Program-made: the position numbers and the translations under genes
Shown: piece by piece, positions 25,879-35,994 of the stretch
How the letters are laid out: each line of letters opens with the position of its first letter
Numbering within the stretch: the first letter of the stretch is position 1
Notes under the pieces: generated by a model
Told to the model about the DNA's origin: nothing
Seen by the model: the letters and a program-made list of their open reading frames with translations, nothing else
Database searches by the model: none
Assembly: GCF_038806765.1 (NCBI RefSeq)
Contig: NZ_CP152389.1
Location: 2,728,001 to 2,792,000, forward strand
Direction: 5' to 3'
Length of the DNA stretch: 64,000 nucleotides
DNA from: Mucilaginibacter sp. CSA2-8R
GTDB taxonomy: Bacteria > Bacteroidota > Bacteroidia > Sphingobacteriales > Sphingobacteriaceae

Positions 25879-27732
25879 ATGAGAAAAATATTACTTACTG
25901 TTTTTGCTGTATTGGCCATCGCCGTTCAATTAATGGCAGCGGAGATTAGTCGCGTTGAGCCAGCCAACTGGTGGACCGGCATGAAAAATACTACGCTTCA
26001 AATTATGGTGTATGGCAAAAATATTGGTACCCTCGCCCCATCATTTACTTATCCTGGCGTATCACTTAAAGAGGTAGCCAAAACGGATAATCCAAACTAT
26101 CTTTTTGTTTATCTCAACATTAATGCAAGTGCTAAACCTGGTATTTTACATCTGCAGTTTAAAAAAGGCAACGAGGTTTTAACGCACGCCTTCCCTTTGT
26201 TGGCTCGTAACAACCATAGCGGAGCAGCCGGTTTTAACCAGTCGGATGTGATGTATCTGATTACGCCCGACCGTTTTGCCAATGGCAATGCCGGCAACGA
26301 TGCCTTAGATGGCGTACAGGTAAACCGCGAGGACCCTAACGCCAGGCACGGCGGTGACTTAGACGGCATTGCTCAACACCTGGAATATATTAAAAATTTA
26401 GGTGTTACTACCGTTTGGCTAAACCCGGTTCAGGAAAATAAAATGCCCGGTGGTTCTTATCATGGTTATGCCATTACCAATTTTTATAACATCGACCCAC
26501 GGTTTGGCAGCAATGAGCAATTTAAAAACCTGACAGCAGAAATGCACGGCAAAGGCATGAAGGTGGTGATGGATATGATTTTTAACCATTGCGGCAGCTC
26601 ACACCCCTGGATGAAAGATTTGCCGGCCAAAGACTGGGTTAATAACAATTCGGGCGAATATGTGCAAACCAATCATGCTAAATATACTTTGATGGACCCA
26701 CACGCGGCCGCATCAGATCGTAATACATTAATCTACGGCTGGTTTGTACCCGAAATGCCGGACCTCAACCAACGTAACCGTCACCTGGCAACTTACTTAA
26801 TTCAAAACAGTATCTGGTGGATCGAGTATTCGCGCATTGATGGTATTCGTCAGGATACCTACCCCTACCCGGATTATGATTTTATGGCCCGCTGGTGTAA
26901 AGAGGTACAAGCTGAGTATCCAAATTTCAATATTGTTGGCGAATCGTGGTATGGCCGGTCGTCGGCATCGGCTTGGTGGCAAACCGGATCGGTACTCAAC
27001 AGAAAGGCCGACACCCATTTAAAAACGGTAATGGATTTTCCATTAACCTTTATAGCCAATACCGCTTTTGATTATACTGACCGCGACCGTTTTGGCGAGG
27101 ATAGTCCGCTGTTTCGTTTATACGAAGAAATTTCCCAGGATTTTATGTTCGCCGACCAGAGCAACATCCTGACGTTTTTGGATAACCACGACCTGGACCG
27201 TTTTGCCCGTGCCGACGACCCAGATCTGCGCCGTTATAAACAAGCCCTAGCGTTTTTATTAACTACCCGAGGCATACCACAAATTTATTACGGCACCGAA
27301 ATTTTGATGGACGGCAAAAAAGCCAAAAGCGATGGCTATGTACGCACCGATTTTCCGGGTGGCTGGGCCGGCGATAAAACTGATGCTTTTACCGTTAAAG
27401 GCCGTACCGAAAAACAAAATGAGGCTTGGCAGTACCTGCAAAAATTACTGCAATGGCGCAAAGGCAATGAGGCCGTTACACAAGGCAAACTGCTTCACTT
27501 TGTGCCCGATGGTACCGGCGTTTATGTGTACGCACGTATCAAAAACAATAAAACGGTGCTGGTAATGCTTAACGGCACCAACTCGGCCCGCGAGGTATCC
27601 ATGACGCGCTTTTTAGAAGTGACCAATGGCTTTACGCAGGGCACTGATGTAATTACAGGCAAAAGGCTACCAGTAAACCAAGCCATCACTGTACCGGCAA
27701 AAGGCCAGTACATATTAGAGCTAACCAAATAA
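25879..27732 (+). CDS. SusA-like alpha-amylase/cyclomaltodextrinase (GH13)
   Basis: A 617-residue secreted GH13 enzyme with signal peptide (about 1-20, MRKILLTVFAVLAIAVQLMA). An N-terminal beta-sandwich (about 20-115) as in cyclomaltodextrinases precedes the barrel, which has YLITPDRFANG, nucleophile Asp326 in GIRQDTYPY, acid Glu355 in IVGESWYGR and Asp438 in FLDNHDLDRF. A small C-terminal beta domain ends the protein. It should cut starch, pullulan or cyclodextrins into smaller maltooligosaccharides in the periplasm, like SusA. It stands directly before susC and susD on the same strand, so it belongs to this locus. Confidence 0.93.
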   Translation: MRKILLTVFAVLAIAVQLMAAEISRVEPANWWTGMKNTTLQIMVYGKNIGTLAPSFTYPGVSLKEVAKTDNPNYLFVYLNINASAKPGILHLQFKKGNEVLTHAFPLLARNNHSGAAGFNQSDVMYLITPDRFANGNAGNDALDGVQVNREDPNARHGGDLDGIAQHLEYIKNLGVTTVWLNPVQENKMPGGSYHGYAITNFYNIDPRFGSNEQFKNLTAEMHGKGMKVVMDMIFNHCGSSHPWMKDLPAKDWVNNNSGEYVQTNHAKYTLMDPHAAASDRNTLIYGWFVPEMPDLNQRNRHLATYLIQNSIWWIEYSRIDGIRQDTYPYPDYDFMARWCKEVQAEYPNFNIVGESWYGRSSASAWWQTGSVLNRKADTHLKTVMDFPLTFIANTAFDYTDRDRFGEDSPLFRLYEEISQDFMFADQSNILTFLDNHDLDRFARADDPDLRRYKQALAFLLTTRGIPQIYYGTEILMDGKKAKSDGYVRTDFPGGWAGDKTDAFTVKGRTEKQNEAWQYLQKLLQWRKGNEAVTQGKLLHFVPDGTGVYVYARIKNNKTVLVMLNGTNSAREVSMTRFLEVTNGFTQGTDVITGKRLPVNQAITVPAKGQYILELTK

Positions 27733-27884
27733 TAAATTATGAAATAAAATTACCCACCAACAAAAACCAGCTTTTAAACCAAATTTCACGACCAAGACGC
27801 AACTGGCTGCAAAACCTCCGGTTGCTTGTATTTAACCAATTGTTCCACAAACTATCTAAGCTTTTACAGCAAAACTAAAGTTGT

Positions 27885-30800
27885 ATGAGAAAAAACTATC
27901 TAAAAAAGTATGTGCTTGTTTGCATGCTGCTCATCATATCGGCAGTGGCTTTTGCCCAAACAGGCAGCATTACCGGTAAAGTGCTCGATGAAAAAGGCGA
28001 AGCTTTACCCGGTGTAAGTGTAAGCATTGTAGGTACCACACAAGGTACCACCGCCGATGCCAATGGTGTTTATCGTATTAATAATGTGTCGCCGGGCAGC
28101 TATACTGTATCTGCTGTTTTTATTGGCTACACCCCACTCAGAAAATCGGTGACCGTAACAGCAGGTACGCCAGCTACGGCCGATTTTCAATTAGCTCCCG
28201 AAAACAAGGCACTTACCGAGGTAGTTGTTATCGGTTACGGTACACAAAGCCGCAAAGATGTAACCGGTTCTATTAGCACCGTATCTTCTAAAGACTTTCA
28301 GAAAGGTACCACCACTACCCCAGCCGAGTTGATACAAGGTAAAATTGCAGGTGTGTCGGTTACGACTAATAGCGGTCAGCCGGGTGCCGGCGCTACTATC
28401 CGTATCCGTCAGGGTGCGTCGCTTAACTCAAGCAATGACCCATTGATTGTGATTGACGGTGTGCCGTTAAGCAACAATGCTATCTCGGGCGCAGCCAATC
28501 CGCTTACGATGATAAACCCAGATGACATCGAAACTTTTACCGTGTTAAAAGATGCTGCATCAACTGCTATCTATGGTTCGCGTGCGTCAAACGGTGTTAT
28601 TTTAATTACTACTAAAAAAGGTGCCGCCGGTACGCCGCAGTTCAGCTTTTCAACTAAAAACGCTATCGGAACTTTACGCAATAAAGTTGATGTGTTAACG
28701 GCTGATGAAGTGCGCACGTATGTTAAAAACTACGATGCAGCTAACGGAACCAACCGCTCAAGCTACTTAGGTAACGCCAATACCGACTGGCAAAAAGAAA
28801 TTTTCCAGAACGCATTGACTACCGATAATAACTTTAGCGTAGCAGGAACCACTCACAAAATGCCTTACCGCGTTTCTGTTGGCTACCTCGACCAAACCGG
28901 TTTGTTAAAAACCGACCGCTTGCAACGTACTACCGGTTCGTTACGTTTAAGCCCAAAATTTTTTAATGACGACCTGAAATTAGACCTTAACTTAAATGGC
29001 GCTTACACCCATAGCCGTTTTGCAAATCAGGATGCTATAGGCGCAGCTTTAAGCTTTGACCCTACACAGAACGTTTACAGTGCCAACAGTCCGTTTAATG
29101 GTTACACCGAATGGTACACAACCGCAGCTAACGGTACGGTAACACTTAATCCTAACGCAACACGCAACCCGGTTGCTGTACTTAAAGACAGGCTGAATGG
29201 TGGCGACACGTACCGCAGCTTCGGTAATTTAACTGCCGACTACCGCTTTCCGTTTTTAAGAGCGTTACGTGCCAACTTGAACCTGGGTTACGATTTATCT
29301 AAGGGTGGTGGCGATACCTTTATAGCAGCTAACGCAGCTCAGGCTTACGCTACGCAGGGATCAAGTTTCCAGTATCACCAAAAAAATTATAATACCACCG
29401 GCGAGTTTTATTTAAACTTTGCTCAGGACGTTAAATCGATCAAAAGCAACATTAACGCTACTGCAGGTTACGGTTATTACGATTTTCGTACCGTTACCCG
29501 CAACTACGCCCGCTACAATGCAGCAGGTGGTTTAATTGATGGCACAACACCAGTGTTTGCTTATGACGTACCACAGTACACGTTACAATCGTTCTACGGT
29601 CGTTTAATTTACACCTTCGATACCAAGTACATCTTAACCGGATCTATCCGTACAGACGGTTCTTCTAAATTTTCACCAGATAAGCGCTGGGGGGTGTTTC
29701 CTTCTGCCGCCTTTACCTGGCGCATAAAAGATGAAAGCTTTTTGAAGGATTCAAGAACACTGTCTGACTTAAAATTACGTGCAAGTTTTGGTGTAACCGG
29801 TCAGCAAGATGGTATACCCTACTACAGCTATTTGCCTACTTATTTCCTGAGTACTAATGACTCACGTTACCAGTTTGGCAACCAGTTTTACTCCCTGTAT
29901 GCACCGTCGGCTTATGATGCAAACCTGAAATGGGAAACCACTCAGGCTACCAACATTGGTTTCGACTTTGGTTTCTTTAACCAGCGCTTAACGGGTACTA
30001 TTGACGCCTACTACAAAAATACTAAGGACCTTCTATCATCTGTTTACGTAGCAGCGGGTACTAACTTTACCAACCTCATTACCACTAACGTTGGTAACAT
30101 GGTAAACCGCGGTATTGAATTGAGTTTAAATGGCACGCCTGTTAAAACTAAAGACATTACCTGGACCTTGAACTACAACGTATCTTACAATTACAATAAA
30201 ATCACCAACCTGTCGGCTACCGGTAACAATAACATCATTGGCAACACTACCGGCGGCATTTCGGGTGGTACAGGTACAACTATCCAGATTCAGACTCCAG
30301 GATATTCTGCAAACAGCTTTTATGTGTACCAACAGGTGTATGATACCAATACCGGCAAGCCTTTGCAAGGTGTGTTTGTTGACCGTAACAAGGACGGTGT
30401 GATTAATGCCAGCGATATGTATCGTTACAAATCACCTTTCCCTAAATATGTGATGGGTTTCAGCACACAGTTCAACTACAAAAAATGGACTTTGAGCTCG
30501 GTACTACGTGCTAATATTGGCAATTACATTTACAACAACGTAGCCTCAACCTTAGGTACTCAAAACACGCTGATTAGCACCGCAGGTAACTTTAACAACA
30601 ACGCCAGCCGCGATCTGTTAAACACGGGCTTTACCAACAGCAGCTACTTAACCGATTACTATGTTAAGAATGCCTCATTCTTACGTATGGATAACGCCGG
30701 CATTGCTTACAGCTTTGGTAACATATTCCGTGGCAGCAGGGCAAGATTGAATGTTGGTGCCAACGTACAGAATGTATTTGTAGTGACCAAGTATGACGGT

Positions 30801-30887
30801 GTAGACCCTGAGATTTACGGTGGTATTGATAACCGCTTCTATCCGAGGCCAAGAACCTATACTTTAAGCTTGAACCTTGGCTTTTAA
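27885..30887 (+). CDS. susC: SusC/RagA family TonB-linked outer membrane transporter
   Basis: A 1000-residue outer membrane transporter with signal peptide 1-24. Residues 28-100 form a CarboxypepD_reg-like domain (ITGKVLDEKGEALPGVSVSI). The plug domain starts near EVVVIGYGTQSRKDVTGSIS and contains LIVIDGVPLSNNA and AIYGSRASNGVILITTKKG. The remaining 700 residues form the 22-strand barrel, ending in RPRTYTLSLNLGF, a typical C-terminal aromatic. It imports oligosaccharides, here likely maltooligosaccharides given the amylase, GH31 and SusE-like neighbours. The next gene, susD, follows after 25 bases. Confidence 0.95.
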   Translation: MRKNYLKKYVLVCMLLIISAVAFAQTGSITGKVLDEKGEALPGVSVSIVGTTQGTTADANGVYRINNVSPGSYTVSAVFIGYTPLRKSVTVTAGTPATADFQLAPENKALTEVVVIGYGTQSRKDVTGSISTVSSKDFQKGTTTTPAELIQGKIAGVSVTTNSGQPGAGATIRIRQGASLNSSNDPLIVIDGVPLSNNAISGAANPLTMINPDDIETFTVLKDAASTAIYGSRASNGVILITTKKGAAGTPQFSFSTKNAIGTLRNKVDVLTADEVRTYVKNYDAANGTNRSSYLGNANTDWQKEIFQNALTTDNNFSVAGTTHKMPYRVSVGYLDQTGLLKTDRLQRTTGSLRLSPKFFNDDLKLDLNLNGAYTHSRFANQDAIGAALSFDPTQNVYSANSPFNGYTEWYTTAANGTVTLNPNATRNPVAVLKDRLNGGDTYRSFGNLTADYRFPFLRALRANLNLGYDLSKGGGDTFIAANAAQAYATQGSSFQYHQKNYNTTGEFYLNFAQDVKSIKSNINATAGYGYYDFRTVTRNYARYNAAGGLIDGTTPVFAYDVPQYTLQSFYGRLIYTFDTKYILTGSIRTDGSSKFSPDKRWGVFPSAAFTWRIKDESFLKDSRTLSDLKLRASFGVTGQQDGIPYYSYLPTYFLSTNDSRYQFGNQFYSLYAPSAYDANLKWETTQATNIGFDFGFFNQRLTGTIDAYYKNTKDLLSSVYVAAGTNFTNLITTNVGNMVNRGIELSLNGTPVKTKDITWTLNYNVSYNYNKITNLSATGNNNIIGNTTGGISGGTGTTIQIQTPGYSANSFYVYQQVYDTNTGKPLQGVFVDRNKDGVINASDMYRYKSPFPKYVMGFSTQFNYKKWTLSSVLRANIGNYIYNNVASTLGTQNTLISTAGNFNNNASRDLLNTGFTNSSYLTDYYVKNASFLRMDNAGIAYSFGNIFRGSRARLNVGANVQNVFVVTKYDGVDPEIYGGIDNRFYPRPRTYTLSLNLGF

Positions 30888-30912
30888 CTAATTAACCTTA
30901 GCAAAAAGAATT

Positions 30913-32505
30913 ATGAAAAAGAATATATGGAGAAATGCTTTTTTGGCGCTTGCTTTAGCCACCAGTTTAGCATCCTGCAAAAAAGAATTAGACCGCACTC
31001 CTACTAATGCAACTACAGCCGAGAATGTGTACAGTACACCGCTGGGTTACAAAGAAGCATTAGCTAAAGTATATGGCGCTTTTGCCTTAACCAGCAGCAC
31101 TGGTGCGGGCAACTCCGATTTGGGTGGTATTGATGCCGGTACATCAGATTTTATGCGCTTGTACTGGAGCGTACAGGAATGGACCACCGAAGAGGCGCTT
31201 TGTGCCTGGAACGATACCGATGTGCCAGATTTCCATAACCTTAACTGGAGCGCTAACAACTCTTTGTTAAATGGTTTATACAATCGCTCTATTTACCAAA
31301 TTACGGTAGCTAACGCATTTATCCGCGAATCAACTGATGATAAAATAAGCAGCAGGGGCTTGACCGGCGCCGATGCCGACAACATTAGAAAGTACCGGGC
31401 AGAAGCCCGCTTTATCAGAGCTTACCAGTACTGGGTATTGATGGACTTATTTGGTAACCCGCCTTATGTTGACGAAACTACGCCTATCGGTAAGTTTTTT
31501 CCAACTCAAATTACACGTGCTAAATTATTTGCCTATGTAGAGTCTGAGTTAAAAGCTATCGACGGTTCGTTGGCAGCGGTTGGTACTAATGAATACGGAC
31601 GCGCCGACCAGGCAGCAGCCTGGGCACTGTTAGCTCGTATGTATCTGAACGCCGAAACTTATTTAGGCACCGGCAATGGTAAATATACAGATGCCATTAC
31701 ATACGCTAACCGTGTAATTAACAGCGGAAAGTATACCTTACTGTCTAATTACCGTAACCTCTTTTTGGCAGACAATAACCAGGGCAATACCGAAACTATT
31801 TTGTCTATCAACTATGATGCTACCAACACCCAGAATTACGGGGCAACTACCTATATCGTAAACGCATCTATCAATGCTGACATGGGCCCTGCTAATTATG
31901 GTGTGCCGAACGGTGGCTGGGGCGGTAACCGCAGTACTAAAAACCTGCCGTTATTGTTTACCGACCGCACCGGAAACACCGACAAGCGAGCTATATTTTA
32001 TGGTAACAACCAGGAAATTACTAACGTAAACGATTTTACACAGGGCATAGCGGTAACCAAGTTTAAAAACATCACCTCAACAGGCGCCCCGGCTACGTCG
32101 CCTAACGGAACCTTCGTTTCTACCGACTTCCCGCTGTTCCGTTTAGCCGAAATGTATTTGATTTATGCAGAGGCAGCTTTACGCGGCGGCACCGGCGGTA
32201 ACACAGCTACTGCACTTCAATATGTAAACCTGCTTCGTACCCGTGCGTACGGAAATGCTAATGGCAACTTAAGCAGCATTACACTAAGCAATATGCTCGA
32301 CGAAAGAGGCCGTGAGTTGTACTGGGAAGGTTTCCGTCGTACCGACTTAATACGTTATGGTTTGTTTACCTCCGGCACCTATTTGTGGCCATGGAAAGGT
32401 GGTGTGCGTGACGGTCGCGGTGTAGATTCGTACCGCAACCTGTTCCCTATCCCCAACAGTGATATAACTAACAATCCAAACCTCACTCAAAACACAGGAT
32501 ATTAA
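30913..32505 (+). CDS. susD: SusD/RagB family nutrient-binding outer membrane lipoprotein
   Basis: A 530-residue lipoprotein with lipobox Cys22 (ASCKKELDRTP). The SusD fold is seen in the TPR-like helices (KYRAEARFIRAYQYWVLMDL, RADQAAAWALLARMYLNAET) and the late segment (LFRLAEMYLIYAEAAL, then ERGRELYWEGFRRTDLIRYG). It sits on the cell surface and caps the SusC barrel, presenting bound glycan. It follows susC by 25 bases and precedes a SusE-like gene after a hairpin. The binding specificity cannot be read directly, but the neighbouring enzymes point to alpha-glucans. Confidence 0.95.
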   Translation: MKKNIWRNAFLALALATSLASCKKELDRTPTNATTAENVYSTPLGYKEALAKVYGAFALTSSTGAGNSDLGGIDAGTSDFMRLYWSVQEWTTEEALCAWNDTDVPDFHNLNWSANNSLLNGLYNRSIYQITVANAFIRESTDDKISSRGLTGADADNIRKYRAEARFIRAYQYWVLMDLFGNPPYVDETTPIGKFFPTQITRAKLFAYVESELKAIDGSLAAVGTNEYGRADQAAAWALLARMYLNAETYLGTGNGKYTDAITYANRVINSGKYTLLSNYRNLFLADNNQGNTETILSINYDATNTQNYGATTYIVNASINADMGPANYGVPNGGWGGNRSTKNLPLLFTDRTGNTDKRAIFYGNNQEITNVNDFTQGIAVTKFKNITSTGAPATSPNGTFVSTDFPLFRLAEMYLIYAEAALRGGTGGNTATALQYVNLLRTRAYGNANGNLSSITLSNMLDERGRELYWEGFRRTDLIRYGLFTSGTYLWPWKGGVRDGRGVDSYRNLFPIPNSDITNNPNLTQNTGY

Positions 32506-32512
32506 TTCAAAG

Positions 32513-32541
32513 CAGCCCTGCTTTATTTAAGAGCAGGGCTG
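32513..32541 (+). other. Intercistronic hairpin between susD and the susE-like gene
   Basis: Perfect 10-base arms CAGCCCTGCT (32513-32522) and AGCAGGGCTG (32532-32541), with nine unpaired bases, lie 7 bases after the susD stop and 17 before the next start. No T run follows, so it is not a standard terminator; it may stabilise or process the mRNA or partly reduce expression of the next gene. Confidence 0.6.
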
Positions 32542-32558
32542 ATATTAAAAACTTTGAT

Positions 32559-33305
32559 ATGAAGAAGATATTTATTTCCGTTTTAGCATTGAGCAGTGTG
32601 TTATTGCTCATGTTAGCATCTTGCAAAAAAGATGAAACAAAGGCATATTCATCCATTGGCGGCACCGGCACGCTTAGCGCCAGTACTACATCGCCCGCCC
32701 TGTCAAAAGCTAACAGCGATAATAACGCTGTTACTTTCAACTGGCAAAGCACTACAGTAACCGGCAATCCGTCAACTATTAACTATACCCTGCAATTTGA
32801 CAAAAAGGGCAACAACTTTGCTGCTGCCCGCGAAATTGCCGTAACTGGTACAACCACATCGGTAACTCAGGGCGCCATGAATACGGTGTTGTTAAACTTA
32901 GGTTTACCTGATGGTGTTGCCGCCAGTGTTGAGGTAAGATTAAAATCGGTGATTGCGCCAAACGCTGCTGCCGCCTACTCTAACGTACTTACGTTAACAG
33001 TAACACCATACTCATTAATCTCTTATGTATACGCACCCGGAGCATATCAAGGCTGGGACCCGGCTAAAGCGCCTGCGTTGGCATCGGCCACCAGTAACGG
33101 CATTTATACCGGTATCATTACCGTACCTGCAAATGCTCCCACTTTAGAATTTAAAATAACACCTGCTCCCAATTGGAATGCCAGTTACGGGGGTGCTGCC
33201 GGTGTATTAAGCACATCTGGCGGTAACCTGCTGTTTCCAAGCGCCGGAAATTTTAAAGTAGACGTAAATCTGAACACGCTTACTTACACTATTACCAAGC
33301 AGTAA
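32559..33305 (+). CDS. SusE/SusF-like starch-binding outer membrane lipoprotein
   Basis: A 248-residue surface lipoprotein with lipobox Cys22 (LASCKKD). An Ig-like SusE-type domain (NAVTFNWQSTTVTGNPSTIN, about residues 45-145) is followed by a CBM-like domain with YAPGAYQGWDPAKAP and LEFKITPAPNWNASYGG, the pattern of SusE/SusF starch-binding modules with tryptophans for glucan stacking. It has only one CBM-like module, so it is shorter than SusE. It should bind starch on the cell surface to assist SusC/D and the amylases. It follows susD after a hairpin and ends with a terminator. Confidence 0.82.
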   Translation: MKKIFISVLALSSVLLLMLASCKKDETKAYSSIGGTGTLSASTTSPALSKANSDNNAVTFNWQSTTVTGNPSTINYTLQFDKKGNNFAAAREIAVTGTTTSVTQGAMNTVLLNLGLPDGVAASVEVRLKSVIAPNAAAAYSNVLTLTVTPYSLISYVYAPGAYQGWDPAKAPALASATSNGIYTGIITVPANAPTLEFKITPAPNWNASYGGAAGVLSTSGGNLLFPSAGNFKVDVNLNTLTYTITKQ

Positions 33306-33321
33306 AACAAGCATTATGATA

Positions 33322-33373
33322 TAAAGCCACTTGCATAAGCCTTTTATGTTTATGCAATGTGGCTTTATTTTTT
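33322..33373 (+). terminator. Terminator after the susCDE-like genes
   Basis: A long stem pairs TAAAGCCACTTGCATAA (33322-33338) with the region ending at about 33367, with a one-base bulge; six T follow (33368-33373). Confidence 0.85.
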
Positions 33374-33412
33374 GCCGGTTAAGTTATCGGTTTAACCACT
33401 CATTGTATTTTT

Positions 33413-35878
33413 ATGAAAACTTTGTTTAAAACATGGGCTGCTTCGCTTTTAGCTATGGGCGTGGCAACATCTGCGTTAGCCCAAAGCACCCCGGTGAAAG
33501 GAGCAGGCAATGTTACTAACACTAAAGTTAACGGGCAGCAGATAAACATAACCACTCAAAACGCATTTGCCGAGGTAGCCGTTTATTCGCCGTCGGTAAT
33601 CAGGGTGCGTATGGACAAGCAACCACTGGCCGCCGATTTTTCCTTTGCGGTTATCACTAAACCGGGCAGCGCGAAAGCCAATATATCGCAAGATGATAAT
33701 CAGGTCACCATCAGTACCGATTCACTGCGTACTGTCATCAACAAGAAACCTTTTGCGGTAACTTTTTATACCACCGATGGGCAGATAATCAACCAGGATG
33801 AAAAGGGTTTGGGTACTTCATGGGTTAACGAGTCGGTAACGGTGTACAAACACATGCAGGACGGTGAACATTTTGTGGGCCTGGGCGAAAAGACAGGTAA
33901 TCTGGACCGTAAAGGCAGCGGCTACACCAACTGGAATTCTGATACATTCGGTTACCGTACCGATCAGGATCCAATTTATTCAACTATTCCGTTTTATATT
34001 GGCGTTCACCATAATCTTAATTATGGGATATTTTTTGACAATACCTATCAAAGCGATTTTAACTTTGGTGCCAGCAATAACCGCTTCTCGTCGTTCGGCG
34101 CACGCGGCGGCGAAATGAACTATTATTTTATCTACCATAAAAACGTGGCAGATATTATTACCTCGTACACAGCCCTTACCGGGCGCATGAAGATGCCCCC
34201 CCTCTGGAGCCTGGGTTACCAGCAAAACCGTTACAGCTACTATCCGGAAACTGAAGTTTTCAGGATTGCGCAAACCCTGCGCGAAAAGAAAATTCCGGCG
34301 GATGGTATCACTTTAGATATCCACTATATGGATAAATACAAGGTATTTACCTGGGATAAGACTCGTTTCCCTGATCCGGCTAAAATGACGGCTAAGCTGA
34401 AAGATATGGGTCTGAAACTTACCCTGATCGTAGATCCTGGTGTGAAGGCCGAAAAGGGTTACCCGGTATATGAGAGTGGATTAAAAAGTGATATTTTTAT
34501 TAAATACCCCGACAGCACAAACTACACCGGAGAGGTTTGGCCAGGCTGGTGCCACTTCCCGGATTTTACCGCAGCGGCTGGCCGTAACTGGTGGCAAACT
34601 GAAATAAAAAAATACGCTGATGTAGGTGTAAGCGGCATCTGGAATGATATGAATGAGATATCTACCTGGGGTCAGAAAATGCCTGATAACGTCATTTTTG
34701 ATTATGAAGGTAAAAAGGCCTCTCATATGCAGGCGCATAACGTTTACGGACTGGAAATGGCGCGTGCCAGCTTTGAGGGTTACCGAAGTGCTTTAGGCAA
34801 CAAACGTCCTTTCATCCTTACACGTTCTGGTTATTCAGGCCTGCAGCGCTATACGGCCATATGGACCGGCGACAACCGTGCCGAAGACGACCACATGCTA
34901 TTAGGTGTGCGTTTGCTAAGCAGCTTAGGTTTAAGCGGCGTGCCTTTTACCGGTATGGATATTGGCGGCTTTACCGGCAACCCTACGGTTGGCTTGTATA
35001 CCCGTTGGATGCAGATAGGTGCGTTTAGTCCCTACTTCAGAAATCATACTGGTGTAAACACCAAATCGGCCGAGCCCTGGGCCTTTGGTGAGGAAGCTTT
35101 AGAGATTACCCGCAACTACATCAACTTACGTTACCGTTTGCTGCCATTTTTATACTCTTCGTTTTATGAGGCTACTCAAAACGGCAAGCCAATTGTGCGG
35201 TCGATGGCTATCAACTACACCCACGACCCGGAAGTTTACAATGCTAAATTCCAAAACCAATACGAGTTTGGTAACGGCTTCTTAATCGCTCCTTTTATCA
35301 GTACTGATACTTACGGCACGGTTTATCTGCCTGAAGGCAACTGGTATAACTTGTACAGCGATGAGATGATGGCCGGAAGGCAACAAAAAATTATGCCGGT
35401 AAGTGTGCAGAAGCTGCCAGTTTTTGTAAAAGAAAGCAGTATCATCCCGATGCAGTCGCTCATCCAGTCAACCGCCGAAAAACCGACAGATACATTGACA
35501 GTACATATCTATAAAGGCAACCGCAACAACACGTTTGTATATTATGAAGATGATGGCGAAAGCTACAATTACGAAACCGGTAGTTTTTACAAACGGACCA
35601 TCACTTACAATGCCGCCAAAAAACAAATTGTGTTTGCAAAAGCCGAGGGTAGCCAAAGTTCTAAGTTTAAGCACATCACCCTGCAAATGCATGGTTTTGC
35701 CAATGGCACAAAACTGAGCATGGACGGAAAAGCAGCTAACGTTAAAACCCAATTCGTATCGTTTTTAACACCGGTATCCAGCTTTGACCCGCAGGGAACA
35801 ACTAATAGCGCAGAAGGACATGATGTAAAAACCATGACCATCAACAATAACAGTAATACGTTTACGCTGAGTTACTAA
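33413..35878 (+). CDS. GH31 alpha-glucosidase, secreted
   Basis: An 821-residue glycoside hydrolase family 31 enzyme with signal peptide 1-24 (MKTLFKTWAASLLAMGVATSALAQ). An N-terminal beta-sandwich (about 25-230) has HFVGLGEKTGNLDRKG. The barrel contains the nucleophile Asp412 in GIWNDMNEIS and the acid Asp487 in WTGDNRAEDD, then GMDIGGFTGN and RNHTGVN. C-terminal beta domains follow. It releases glucose from the non-reducing ends of alpha-glucans, matching SusB in role though from a different family. It follows the susCDE genes after a terminator and so may have its own promoter. Confidence 0.95.
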   Translation: MKTLFKTWAASLLAMGVATSALAQSTPVKGAGNVTNTKVNGQQINITTQNAFAEVAVYSPSVIRVRMDKQPLAADFSFAVITKPGSAKANISQDDNQVTISTDSLRTVINKKPFAVTFYTTDGQIINQDEKGLGTSWVNESVTVYKHMQDGEHFVGLGEKTGNLDRKGSGYTNWNSDTFGYRTDQDPIYSTIPFYIGVHHNLNYGIFFDNTYQSDFNFGASNNRFSSFGARGGEMNYYFIYHKNVADIITSYTALTGRMKMPPLWSLGYQQNRYSYYPETEVFRIAQTLREKKIPADGITLDIHYMDKYKVFTWDKTRFPDPAKMTAKLKDMGLKLTLIVDPGVKAEKGYPVYESGLKSDIFIKYPDSTNYTGEVWPGWCHFPDFTAAAGRNWWQTEIKKYADVGVSGIWNDMNEISTWGQKMPDNVIFDYEGKKASHMQAHNVYGLEMARASFEGYRSALGNKRPFILTRSGYSGLQRYTAIWTGDNRAEDDHMLLGVRLLSSLGLSGVPFTGMDIGGFTGNPTVGLYTRWMQIGAFSPYFRNHTGVNTKSAEPWAFGEEALEITRNYINLRYRLLPFLYSSFYEATQNGKPIVRSMAINYTHDPEVYNAKFQNQYEFGNGFLIAPFISTDTYGTVYLPEGNWYNLYSDEMMAGRQQKIMPVSVQKLPVFVKESSIIPMQSLIQSTAEKPTDTLTVHIYKGNRNNTFVYYEDDGESYNYETGSFYKRTITYNAAKKQIVFAKAEGSQSSKFKHITLQMHGFANGTKLSMDGKAANVKTQFVSFLTPVSSFDPQGTTNSAEGHDVKTMTINNNSNTFTLSY

Positions 35879-35906
35879 AACGTTTTTACCCCATTCCATT
35901 TTATCA

Positions 35907-35939
35907 GCCCCCGGTACTATTTTGATACCGGGGGCTTTT
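35907..35939 (+). terminator. Terminator after the GH31 gene
   Basis: Perfect 10-base arms GCCCCCGGTA (35907-35916) and TACCGGGGGC (35926-35935) around a nine-base loop, then four T. Confidence 0.88.
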
Positions 35940-35966
35940 GTATTATTATAATTACGTTGCAGCCCT

Positions 35967-35974
35967 TACTTTTG
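35967..35974 (+). promoter_or_regulatory. -7 box for the SusR-like regulator
   Basis: TACTTTTG is an exact TAnnTTTG match, 20 bases before the ATG at 35995, directly after the GH31 terminator. No good TTTG stands at the -33 position. This supports separate transcription of the regulator. Confidence 0.45.
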
Positions 35975-35994
35975 CAAAAATTATAGGCCAGTTT

